From Maritimibacter sp. (lineage in GTDB: Bacteria > Pseudomonadota > Alphaproteobacteria > Rhodobacterales > Rhodobacteraceae): a stretch of 64,000 nucleotides of DNA. The notes under the pieces were generated by a model, which made no database searches, had not been told where the DNA came from, and saw only the letters and a list, made by a program, of their open reading frames with translations. Both the position numbers and the translations under genes were made by a program. The first letter of the stretch is position 1, and every line of letters starts with the position of its first letter. The stretch lies in NCBI GenBank assembly GCA_017792445.1, contig CP051232.1:2268001-2332000 (forward strand), written 5' to 3'. Of the stretch, positions 43,055-50,903 are shown piece after piece.

Positions 43055-45465
43055 GCCTTCCCGACAGTGCCGAGGTCGTCATTGTCGGCGGCGGGATCAT
43101 CGGGTGCTCTACCGCCTACCACCTTGCGAAAATGGGGGTGGAGGTCGTGCTGCTGGAGCGGGCCAAGCTGACCAGCGGCTCGACCTTCCACGCGGCGGGG
43201 CTGGTGGGGCAGTTGCGGTCCTCGGCCAACATCACGCAGCTTCTGGGGTATTCGGTCGAATTGTACGACCGGTTGGAGGAAGAGACCGGTCTTGCTACCG
43301 GCTGGAAGCGGAACGGCGGGCTGCGGCTGGCGTGCAACGCCGAACGCTGGACCGAGGTAAAGCGGCAGGCGACCACGGCGCATTCCTTCGGGTTGGAGAT
43401 GGAACTGCTGACCGCGAAAGAGGCGCAGGACCTGTGGCCGCTGATGGACGTGTCGGACGTGGTCGGTGCGGCCTTCCTTCCAACCGACGGACAGGCCAAC
43501 CCGTCCGACATCACCGCTGCGCTTGCCAAGGGCGCGCGCATGGCGGGCGCGATGATCGTCGAGGATTGCGCGGTGCAATCGGTCGAGATCGAGAACGGCG
43601 TCGTGACCGGCGTCGTCAGCAAAAAGGGCCGCATTGCCTGCCCCAAAGTCGTCGCCTGCTGCGGTCAGTGGACCCGCGCCTTTGCGGCGACGGTGGGCGT
43701 GAACGTGCCTTTGGTCTCGATGGAGCACCAGTACATGGTGACCGAGCGGATCGAGGGCGTCACCCCGAACCTGCCGACGCTCCGCGATCCCGACCGGCTG
43801 ACCTACTGGAAGGAAGAGGTCGGCGGGCTGGTGATGGGAGGCTACGAGCCGAACCCGAAACCCTGGGCGGTGAACGGCATTCCCGAAGGGTTCCACTTCA
43901 GCCTGCTCGATTCCGATTTCGATCACTTCGAGCAGATCATGGAACTGGCGCTGGGGCGCGTTCCCGCGATGGAGACGGCGGGGATCAAGACCCTGACCAA
44001 CGGGCCCGAGAGTTTCACGCCCGACGGCAATTTCATCCTGGGCGAAGCGCCGGAGCAGCCGGGGTTCTTCGTGGGCGCCGGGTTCAACGCTTTCGGCATC
44101 GCCTCGGGCGGCGGGGCCGGCATGGCGCTGGCGGAATGGGTGGCGAAGGGCGAGGCGCCGTTCGATCTTTGGCCCGTCGACATCCGCCGCTTCGGCCGAC
44201 CGCATTTCGACACCGACTGGATCCGCACCCGCACGGTCGAGGCCTACGGCAAGCACTACACGATGGCATGGCCGTCCGAGGAACACGATAGCGGCCGCCC
44301 CTGCCGCCGCTCGCCCCTGTACGCAACGCTCAAGTCGCGGGGCGCGGTATTCGGAGAGAAGCTGGGGTGGGAGCGCCCCAACTGGTATGGGCCCGAGGGC
44401 GCCAAGGACGAGTACACCTATGGCCGCCCCAACTGGTTTGCTCCGGTTGGGGCCGAGCACAAGGCCTGCCGCGAGAGCGTGGTGCTGATCGACCAGTCGT
44501 CCTTCGCGAAATACGTGCTGAAGGGGCCGGACGCAGAGGCGGCGTTGGGCTGGATCGCGGCCAACGACGTCAGCGGCCCGCCGGGCGGTCTGACCTATAC
44601 CCAGATGCTGAACGACAAGGGCGGGATCGAGGCAGACCTGACCTGCGCCCGGATGGCTTTGGACGAATACTACATCGTCACCGGCACCGGCTTTGCCACG
44701 CGGGATTTCGACTGGATCTCGAAAGGCATCCCTCGGGGAATGAACGCCCAGTTGGTCGACGTGACCTCTGCCTACGCGGTGCTGTCGCTGATGGGACCCA
44801 GGGCGCGCGACGTGCTGCAAGCGGTGACGCGGGCGGATGTTTCGAACGACGCCTTCCCCTTTGGTACCGTGCAGACCATCGGCATCGCGGGCGCCCCGGT
44901 CCGGGCGCTGCGGGTGTCTTACGTCGGCGAACTGGGGTGGGAGCTGCACATCCCGACCGAATACGCGCTGTCGGTCTATGACGCTCTGCATGCCGCGGGC
45001 GAAGTCACCGACGCCGGCTATCGCGCAATCGAGACCTTGCGGCTGGAGAAGGGCTATCGTGCGTGGGGGTCGGATATCGGGCCGGATCACACGCCGCTGG
45101 AGGCCGGGCTGGGCTGGGCCGCGCGTAAGTCCACCCAGTATCGCGGAAAGGCGGCGGTCGAGGCGCAGCGGGCGGGCGGCGTGAAGAAGATGCTCGCCAC
45201 CTTCACCGCCGATCCGGAGGTGATCCTGCTGGGCCGCGAAACGATCTATCGCAACGGCGAGCGCGTCGGCTATCTGTCCTCCGGCGGGTTCGGGCACACC
45301 GTGGGGAAAGCCATCGGGATGGGCTATGTCCGGCATCCCGACGGCGTCACCCGCGACTGGGTGCTGGGCGGAACCTACGAACTGGAGGTGGCGACCAAGC
45401 GTGTGCCCTGCGCGGTCACCCTGTCGCCATTGTACGATCCGCAGAACATCAGAGTAAAATCCTGA
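43051..45465 (+). CDS. FAD-dependent dimethylglycine/sarcosine dehydrogenase-like enzyme with GcvT domain
   Basis: 804-residue two-domain demethylating dehydrogenase. The N-terminal DAO-type half starts with VVIVGGGIIGCSTAYHL and has STFHAAGLVGQLR, where His47 matches the covalent FAD-histidine of dimethylglycine dehydrogenase. The C-terminal half (about 430-800) is a GcvT tetrahydrofolate domain (SSFAKYVLKGPDAEAAL, RVSYVGELGWELHIP, RLEKGYRAWGSDI), which channels the released C1 unit to 5,10-methylene-THF. It overlaps the choline-kinase-like gene by 4 nt. The substrate is an N-methyl amine of unknown identity; dimethylglycine, sarcosine and an N-methyl amino alcohol are candidates. Confidence 0.85.
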   Translation: MSLPDSAEVVIVGGGIIGCSTAYHLAKMGVEVVLLERAKLTSGSTFHAAGLVGQLRSSANITQLLGYSVELYDRLEEETGLATGWKRNGGLRLACNAERWTEVKRQATTAHSFGLEMELLTAKEAQDLWPLMDVSDVVGAAFLPTDGQANPSDITAALAKGARMAGAMIVEDCAVQSVEIENGVVTGVVSKKGRIACPKVVACCGQWTRAFAATVGVNVPLVSMEHQYMVTERIEGVTPNLPTLRDPDRLTYWKEEVGGLVMGGYEPNPKPWAVNGIPEGFHFSLLDSDFDHFEQIMELALGRVPAMETAGIKTLTNGPESFTPDGNFILGEAPEQPGFFVGAGFNAFGIASGGGAGMALAEWVAKGEAPFDLWPVDIRRFGRPHFDTDWIRTRTVEAYGKHYTMAWPSEEHDSGRPCRRSPLYATLKSRGAVFGEKLGWERPNWYGPEGAKDEYTYGRPNWFAPVGAEHKACRESVVLIDQSSFAKYVLKGPDAEAALGWIAANDVSGPPGGLTYTQMLNDKGGIEADLTCARMALDEYYIVTGTGFATRDFDWISKGIPRGMNAQLVDVTSAYAVLSLMGPRARDVLQAVTRADVSNDAFPFGTVQTIGIAGAPVRALRVSYVGELGWELHIPTEYALSVYDALHAAGEVTDAGYRAIETLRLEKGYRAWGSDIGPDHTPLEAGLGWAARKSTQYRGKAAVEAQRAGGVKKMLATFTADPEVILLGRETIYRNGERVGYLSSGGFGHTVGKAIGMGYVRHPDGVTRDWVLGGTYELEVATKRVPCAVTLSPLYDPQNIRVKS

Positions 45466-45493
45466 GGGGTGAATTTTCGTGAGAGGAAAATCG
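45461..45493 (+). promoter_or_regulatory. Putative operator copy 4 (XRE-cupin regulator)
   Basis: CCTGAGGGGTGAA followed by TTTTCG (45461-45479) resembles the tmm site, and continues into GTGAGAGGAAAATCGAC. It lies 77-109 nt before the regulator ATG and overlaps the end of the preceding gene. Such placement would fit autoregulation. Confidence 0.5.
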
Positions 45494-45569
45494 ACTGCTT
45501 GAGGGGACGGGGTGAACACCATACAACTCGGTCAGTTTGCCGAGTGCGAGTCAGGGAGAGCACGGCCAG

Positions 45570-46217
45570 ATGAACAAGCCGACCAAGAGATCCGAGACGA
45601 AGCTGACGCAGGATCCGCATGCCACGCGGGAAGTGCGGGAGAAGAACCTCGAGGTCGCGATCGGGCGGCAGGTGCGCGAGCTTCGGAAACGCCAGCGGAT
45701 GACCGGCTCGGACCTTGCGGCGGCGTCCGGACTGTCTGTCGGCACCTTGTCGAAGATCGAGAACGGCCACATCTCTCCGTCGCTGAACACGCTTCAGGTG
45801 CTGGCCAATGCCCTGCGCGTCCCCTTCGTGCAGCTGTTCTCTGGCTTCGACGAGGTGCGCGGCGCGATGCACGTGAAAGCGGGGCAGGGCGTCGAGATCG
45901 AGAGGGCCGGCACGCGGGCCGGGCACCAGTACAATCTGCTTGGCCACATCGGATCGAACAACTCGGGCGTGGTGGTCGAGCCCTATCTGATCACGCTGGA
46001 CAGCGAAGCCGACCGGTTTCCGGCGTTTCAGCACGAAGGCATCGAATTTCTCTACATGCTGGAAGGCAAGATCGACTATCGCCACGGCGACCAACTGTAC
46101 CTGCTGGAACCGGGCGACGCGCTGCTGTTCGATTCGGACGCGCCGCACGGCCCGGAGGTTCTGCTGGAGCTTCCGTCGCGGTACCTGTCGATCATCACCT
46201 ACCCGCAGGCAACCTGA
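45570..46217 (+). CDS. XRE-family transcriptional regulator with C-terminal cupin domain
   Basis: 215 residues. An N-terminal HTH (about 28-85: VREKNLEVAIGRQVRELRKR, then SGLSVGTLSKIENGHISPSL) is followed by a cupin sensor domain (about 130-215: FQHEGIEFLYMLEGKIDYRHG and LEPGDALLFDSDAPHGPE). This HTH-cupin layout is shared with PuuR-type repressors of amine catabolism. It sits between the amino-alcohol module and mgsA. It is the only transcription factor in the island and the natural candidate for controlling the AGAG/GTTTC sites. A TTG at 45537 could extend it by 11 residues. Confidence 0.9.
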   Translation: MNKPTKRSETKLTQDPHATREVREKNLEVAIGRQVRELRKRQRMTGSDLAAASGLSVGTLSKIENGHISPSLNTLQVLANALRVPFVQLFSGFDEVRGAMHVKAGQGVEIERAGTRAGHQYNLLGHIGSNNSGVVVEPYLITLDSEADRFPAFQHEGIEFLYMLEGKIDYRHGDQLYLLEPGDALLFDSDAPHGPEVLLELPSRYLSIITYPQAT

Positions 46218-46311
46218 CGCGACGTCCGGAAAACGCCCAAAAACTTGGCTTGGCTCACCGGCGGCGCGGCTTTTGCGCTGTCGGCAAAGGCGCTTTTCAT
46301 CTCGGTGTCGA

Positions 46312-46341
46312 TCTTTCTAAGAGAGAAAGAAAGTTTCTTGC
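46312..46341 (+). promoter_or_regulatory. Putative operator copy 5 (mgsA promoter region)
   Basis: A perfect 7-5-7 inverted repeat TCTTTCT/AGAAAGA (46312-46330) continues into AAGTTTCTTGC. Aligned with the amt-side site, CT-AGAG-GAA and GAAAGTTTC-TG coincide. It lies 71-100 nt upstream of mgsA, in an AT-rich stretch. Confidence 0.6.
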
Positions 46342-46411
46342 AAAGAAATTCTCTGGTGGCTAGAAGAAAATCCGAAGGGCGCATTGCCCGCGTAACGAAG
46401 TGGAGAGGACC

Positions 46412-47299
46412 ATGTGTGGCATCGTTGGCCTTTTTCTGAAGTCCGAGGCGCTGCGTCCCAAGCTGGGCGAGATGCTGACCGACATGCTGATCACCATGAC
46501 CGACCGTGGTCCGGATTCCGCCGGTATCGCGATTTACGGCGACCCCGGTGACGGGCTGAAAGTGACGGTTCAGTCCGACACACCGGCCGAGGCGTTCGAC
46601 GGGCTTGAAATCGCCTTGGGCGAGCTCCTCGGCACGGCTGTTCCGGTGAAGGTGTCCGACACCCATGCGGTTCTGACGATCCCTGCCGGGTCCGAGGAAA
46701 AGGCTGTCGCCTTCCTTGAAGAGCGCGGGCTGCGCGTGATGGGCGTCGGCGAGGCGATGGAGATCTACAAGGAGATCGGCCTGCCCAAGGACGTCGCGGC
46801 GCGGTTCGACCTGCGCGCGATGGGTGGCAGCCACGGCATCGGCCACACCCGGATGGCGACCGAAAGCGCGGTGACGACGCTGGGCGCGCACCCGTTCTCG
46901 ACCGCGGCGGACGAATGCCTTGTGCACAACGGCTCGTTGTCGAACCACAACCGCCTGCGCCGCGAGCTGGCGCGCGCGGGCTTCGTGACCAAGACCGAAA
47001 ACGATACCGAGGTCGGCGCAGCCTACATCTCTTCCCGCATCGCGGGCGGCGCCAGCCTTGGCGAGGCGCTGGAAGGCACGCTGCAGGATCTTGACGGGTT
47101 CTTTACCTTCGTGATGGGCACCAAGAACGGCTTCGGCGTTGTCCGTGACCCGATCGCCTGCAAACCGGCGGTGATGGCCGAGACCGACGATTACGTGGCC
47201 TTCGGGTCCGAGTACCGCGCCTTCGCGGACCTGCCGGGCATCGAGACCGCGCGCGTCTGGGAACCCGAACCCGCAACCGTCTATTTCTGGGAGCGTTGA
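46412..47299 (+). CDS. mgsA: N-methylglutamate synthase subunit A (class II glutamine amidotransferase)
   Basis: 295-residue Ntn-type amidotransferase. The peptide begins MCGIVGLFL, so Cys2 becomes the N-terminal nucleophile after Met removal, and the PurF-like residues GPDSAGIA, GHTRMATES and HNGSLSNHNRLR are intact. In the NMG pathway this subunit hydrolyses the gamma-glutamyl amide so that methylamine can be transferred to form N-methylglutamate. GAGAGG precedes the ATG by four bases. First gene of the mgsABC unit, coupled to mgsB. Confidence 0.94.
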   Translation: MCGIVGLFLKSEALRPKLGEMLTDMLITMTDRGPDSAGIAIYGDPGDGLKVTVQSDTPAEAFDGLEIALGELLGTAVPVKVSDTHAVLTIPAGSEEKAVAFLEERGLRVMGVGEAMEIYKEIGLPKDVAARFDLRAMGGSHGIGHTRMATESAVTTLGAHPFSTAADECLVHNGSLSNHNRLRRELARAGFVTKTENDTEVGAAYISSRIAGGASLGEALEGTLQDLDGFFTFVMGTKNGFGVVRDPIACKPAVMAETDDYVAFGSEYRAFADLPGIETARVWEPEPATVYFWER

Positions 47300-47301
47300 T
47301 C

Positions 47302-48015
47302 ATGGAGGCTGCTGCAATGGCGAAACCCGCAACCGACGCACTGGTGCTGGACATGGCCGAGATGGAACTGCGCGAGGTCAACTCTGCGCTTCAGGGCGCA
47401 TCCGGCAACGAGACGGCCTTCCAACTGGTCAACCCGCGTGGCAGCCACGCTGTCGCGGTCGGGCTGGACGCGCCGATCGAGGTCACCGTGAAAGGCTCGA
47501 CCGGCTATTACTGCGCCGGGATGAACAAGCAGGCGACTGTCCATGTCGAGGGCTCGGTAGGCCCCGGCGTGGCCGAGAACATGATGTCGGGCACGGTGGT
47601 CATCGACGGCGACGCCTCGCAATACGCGGGCGCCACGGGGCACGGCGGGCTGCTGGTGGTGAAGGGCAACGCGTCCTCGCGCTGCGGCATCTCGATGAAG
47701 GGCATCGACATCGTGGTGCACGGCAACATCGGCCACATGTCCGCCTTCATGGCGCAGAAGGGCAACCTTGTCGTGCTGGGCAACGCGGGCGACGCGTTGG
47801 GCGACAGCCTGTACGAGGCGCGGCTGTTCGTGCGCGGCGAGGTCAAAAGCCTTGGTGCCGACTGCATCGAGAAAGAGATGCGCCCCGAACATCTGGAAAT
47901 CCTCGCCGACCTGCTGGACCGCGCGGGCGCCGACGCGAAGCCCGAAGAGTTCAAACGCTACGGCTCGGCCCGCAAGCTGTATAACTTCAACATCGACCAC
48001 GCAGACGAATACTGA
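47302..48015 (+). CDS. mgsB: N-methylglutamate synthase subunit B (GXGXG domain)
   Basis: 237 residues from ATG 47302; ATG 47317 with GGAGG is an equally good alternative. The protein is a right-handed beta-helix of the glutamate-synthase GXGXG type, with repeats such as VTVKGSTGYYCAGMNKQATV, GSVGPGVAENMMSGTVVIDG, YAGATGHGGLLVVKG and IVVHGNIGHMSAFMAQ. In glutamate synthase this domain links the amidotransferase and FMN domains; here it is a separate subunit. The start is 2 nt after the mgsA stop. Confidence 0.94.
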   Translation: MEAAAMAKPATDALVLDMAEMELREVNSALQGASGNETAFQLVNPRGSHAVAVGLDAPIEVTVKGSTGYYCAGMNKQATVHVEGSVGPGVAENMMSGTVVIDGDASQYAGATGHGGLLVVKGNASSRCGISMKGIDIVVHGNIGHMSAFMAQKGNLVVLGNAGDALGDSLYEARLFVRGEVKSLGADCIEKEMRPEHLEILADLLDRAGADAKPEEFKRYGSARKLYNFNIDHADEY

Positions 48016-48025
48016 GGACGGCCCG

Positions 48026-49351
48026 ATGAAAGACATTCCGCAGACCGAACCGCGCCAGTCCTGGACCTTCTCGAACGAGACCAACTCCGAGATCCGCCGC
48101 GCCGCGCAAACCGGCATCTACGACATTCGCGGTGGTGGCGCGAAACGGCGGGTTCCGCATTTCGACGACCTGCTGTTTCTTGGCGCGTCGATGTCGCGCT
48201 ATCCGCTCGAAGGCTACCGCGAGAAATGCGAGACCGGCGTGACGCTGGGCACCCGCTTCGCGAAGAAGCCCATCGAACTGAAGATCCCGATCACCATCGC
48301 GGGCATGTCCTTCGGTTCGCTGTCCGGTCCCGCCAAGGAAGCGCTGGGCCGTGGCGCGACGATGGCGGGCACCTCGACCACCACCGGCGACGGCGGCATG
48401 ACCGAGGAAGAGCGCGGGCATTCCGAAAAGCTCGTCTACCAGTATCTCCCCAGCCGCTACGGCATGAACCCCGACGACCTGCGCCGCGCCGACGCCATCG
48501 AAGTCGTAGTCGGGCAGGGCGCCAAGCCCGGCGGCGGCGGCATGCTGCTGGGCCAGAAGATCACCGAACGCGTCGCGGGCATGCGCGACCTGCCGGTGGG
48601 TATCGACCAGCGGTCCGCCTGCCGTCACCCGGACTGGACCGGGCCGGACGATCTGGAGATCAAGATCCTCGAACTGCGCGAGATCACGGGCTGGGAAAAG
48701 CCGATCTACATCAAGGTCGGCGGCGCGCGGCCCTATTACGACGTGGCGCTGTCGGTGAAGGCCGGGGCCGACGTCATCGTGCTGGACGGCATGCAGGGCG
48801 GCACCGCCGCGACGCAGGACGTGTTCATCGAACACGTGGGCCAGCCGACGCTCGCCTGCATCCGCCCGGCGGTGAAGGCGCTGCAGGACCTTGGCATGCA
48901 CCGCAAGGTGCAGCTTGTCGTGTCGGGCGGTATCCGCACCGGGGCCGACGTGGCCAAGGCGCTGGCGCTGGGCGCGGACGCCGTCTCGATCGGAACGGCA
49001 GCGCTTGTGGCGCTGGGCGACAACGACCCGAAGTGGGAAGACGAGTATCGCAAGCTCGGCACCACCACTGGCGCTTACGACGACTGGCACGAGGGCCGCG
49101 ATCCGGCGGGGATCACGACGCAGGACCCCGAACTGATGGCGCGGCTTGACCCGGTCGAGGCCGGGCGCCGCCTGCGCAACTATCTCAACGTGCTGACGCT
49201 GGAGTGCCAGACGCTCGCCCGCGCCTGTGGCAAAAGCCATGTCCACAACCTTGAACCCGAGGATCTTTGCGCCCTGACGATGGAAGCCGCCGCCATGGCG
49301 CAGGTGCCGCTCGCGGGGACCGACTGGTATCCGGGCAAGCCCGGGTTCTGA
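48026..49351 (+). CDS. mgsC: N-methylglutamate synthase subunit C (FMN, glutamate-synthase-like)
   Basis: 441-residue FMN-binding barrel subunit homologous to the synthase domain of glutamate synthase. Motifs include ITIAGMSFGSLSGPAKEAL, TTTGDGGMTEEE, GQGAKPGGGGMLLGQKI, YIKVGGARPYYDVALSVKAG, GGTAATQDVFIEHVGQPTL and SGGIRTGADVAKALALGADA. In the pathway it forms N-methylglutamate from the gamma-glutamyl donor. It begins 10 nt after mgsB. Downstream to gmaS are 140 nt with a GC-rich dispersed-repeat hairpin. Confidence 0.95.
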   Translation: MKDIPQTEPRQSWTFSNETNSEIRRAAQTGIYDIRGGGAKRRVPHFDDLLFLGASMSRYPLEGYREKCETGVTLGTRFAKKPIELKIPITIAGMSFGSLSGPAKEALGRGATMAGTSTTTGDGGMTEEERGHSEKLVYQYLPSRYGMNPDDLRRADAIEVVVGQGAKPGGGGMLLGQKITERVAGMRDLPVGIDQRSACRHPDWTGPDDLEIKILELREITGWEKPIYIKVGGARPYYDVALSVKAGADVIVLDGMQGGTAATQDVFIEHVGQPTLACIRPAVKALQDLGMHRKVQLVVSGGIRTGADVAKALALGADAVSIGTAALVALGDNDPKWEDEYRKLGTTTGAYDDWHEGRDPAGITTQDPELMARLDPVEAGRRLRNYLNVLTLECQTLARACGKSHVHNLEPEDLCALTMEAAAMAQVPLAGTDWYPGKPGF

Positions 49352-49381
49352 CCGCAGCCAGATATCACCGGGAACCGGCCC

Positions 49382-49430
49382 CTTCTTTGGTCCGAAAATA
49401 TCCCGGGGGTCCGGGGGCAGCGCCCCCGGC
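49382..49430 (+). repeat. Dispersed GC-rich hairpin element, copy 1
   Basis: CTTCTTTGG, then CGAAAATATCCCGGGGGT, then an 8-3-8 hairpin CCGGGGGC/GCCCCCGG (49411-49429). A related element in the opposite orientation lies at 57902-57976. It separates mgsC from gmaS and may attenuate read-through or mark processing. Confidence 0.6.
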
Positions 49431-49491
49431 CGGCCGGGCCGGGAACCACGGCCCGATGCAAAAGAAAGAAAACGAACAGGGACCGACCACG

Positions 49492-50808
49492 ATGACCGAC
49501 CTCGCCGCCTTCGCAAAGAAGAACAACGTCAAGTACTTCATGATCTCCTACACCGACCTGTTCGGTGGCCAGCGCGCCAAGCTGGTGCCGGCGGCGGCGA
49601 TCTCGGACATGCAGGTGGACGGCGCGGGGTTCGCGGGCTTCGCGACGTGGCTCGACATGACCCCGGCCTATCCGGACATGCTGGCGGTGCCGGACCCCGA
49701 CACCGTGATCCAGCTGCCGTGGAAGCCCGAGGTCGCGTGGGTCGCCGCCAACTGCGTGATGGAAGGGCAGGAGGTCGCGCAGGCACCGCGCAACGTTTTG
49801 CGCCGGCTGGTGGCCGAGGCCGCCGAGATGGGTCTGCGCGTGAAGACCGGGGTCGAGGCAGAGTTCTTCCTGCTGACGCCCGAGGGCGACAAGATCAGCG
49901 ATCCCGCCGACACCGCCGCGAAGCCCTGTTACGATCAGCAGGCGGTGATGCGGCGCTATGACGTCATCTCCGAGATCTGCGACTACATGCTGGATCTCGG
50001 CTGGGGCCCCTACCAGAACGACCACGAAGACGCGAACGGCCAGTTCGAGATGAACTGGGAGTTCGACGACGCGCTGGTCACGGCCGACCGGCACTCCTTC
50101 TTCAAGTTCATGGTCAAATCGGTGGCCGAGAAGCACGGGCTGCGCGCCACCTTCATGCCGAAGCCGATCGAGGGGCTGACGGGCAACGGCTGTCATGCCC
50201 ACATCTCGGTCTGGTCGACCGACGGCAAGACCAATGCGTTCGCCGGCGATGCGGGCGGGCAGGTCGGCGAGGTGGGGCTGTCGGCGGAGGGCGGCAATTT
50301 TCTCGGCGGGATCATGGCCCATGCCACCGGGATGGCGGCGATCACCAATCCGACCGTGAACAGCTACAAGCGGCTGAACGCGCCCGTGACGCTGTCGGGC
50401 GCCACTTGGGCTCCGAACACGGTGACCTGGACCGGCAACAACCGCACCCACATGGTGCGCGTGCCGGGGCCGGGCCGGTTCGAGCTTCGCCTGCCGGACG
50501 GCGCGGCGAACCCGTATCTGCTGCAGGCCGCGATCATCGCCGCCGGTCTGTCCGGCCTGAAGACGAAGGCCGATCCGGGCAACCGGTACGACATCGACAT
50601 GTACGCCGAGGGCCACACGGTGAAAGACGCGGTGAAGCTGCCGCTGAACCTGCTGGACGCGATCCGCGCCTTCGAAGCGGATGAAGGTTTCACCTCGGCG
50701 ATGGGGCCCGAGTTCTCGGCGGCCTATGCCAAGATGAAGCACAAGGAATGGGACAGCTTCGTGTCGCATTTCTCGGCCTGGGAACGGGAGCACACGCTGG
50801 ACATCTGA
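49492..50808 (+). CDS. gmaS: Gamma-glutamylmethylamide synthetase
   Basis: ATP-dependent ligase that joins methylamine to glutamate, the first step of the N-methylglutamate pathway. 438 residues from MTDLAAFAKKNNVKYFMISY; an ATG at 49456 would add 12 residues. The GS-type motifs GVEAEFFLL, NDHEDANGQFEMNWEFDD, GLTGNGCHAHISVW, NRTHMVRVPGPGRFELRL and GAANPYLLQA are present and match GmaS of marine roseobacters almost residue for residue. A normal GS size would be about 470; GmaS is shorter, as here. Confidence 0.96.
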   Translation: MTDLAAFAKKNNVKYFMISYTDLFGGQRAKLVPAAAISDMQVDGAGFAGFATWLDMTPAYPDMLAVPDPDTVIQLPWKPEVAWVAANCVMEGQEVAQAPRNVLRRLVAEAAEMGLRVKTGVEAEFFLLTPEGDKISDPADTAAKPCYDQQAVMRRYDVISEICDYMLDLGWGPYQNDHEDANGQFEMNWEFDDALVTADRHSFFKFMVKSVAEKHGLRATFMPKPIEGLTGNGCHAHISVWSTDGKTNAFAGDAGGQVGEVGLSAEGGNFLGGIMAHATGMAAITNPTVNSYKRLNAPVTLSGATWAPNTVTWTGNNRTHMVRVPGPGRFELRLPDGAANPYLLQAAIIAAGLSGLKTKADPGNRYDIDMYAEGHTVKDAVKLPLNLLDAIRAFEADEGFTSAMGPEFSAAYAKMKHKEWDSFVSHFSAWEREHTLDI

Positions 50809-50903
50809 CGGTACATCATCGCCTGCGGCCGGGAATGTCTTGAACGTGACTTCCCATCGCGGGGCGGTCTGTCAGGGTCGGCGCGAGATCAGCGGAGAGT
50901 CGG

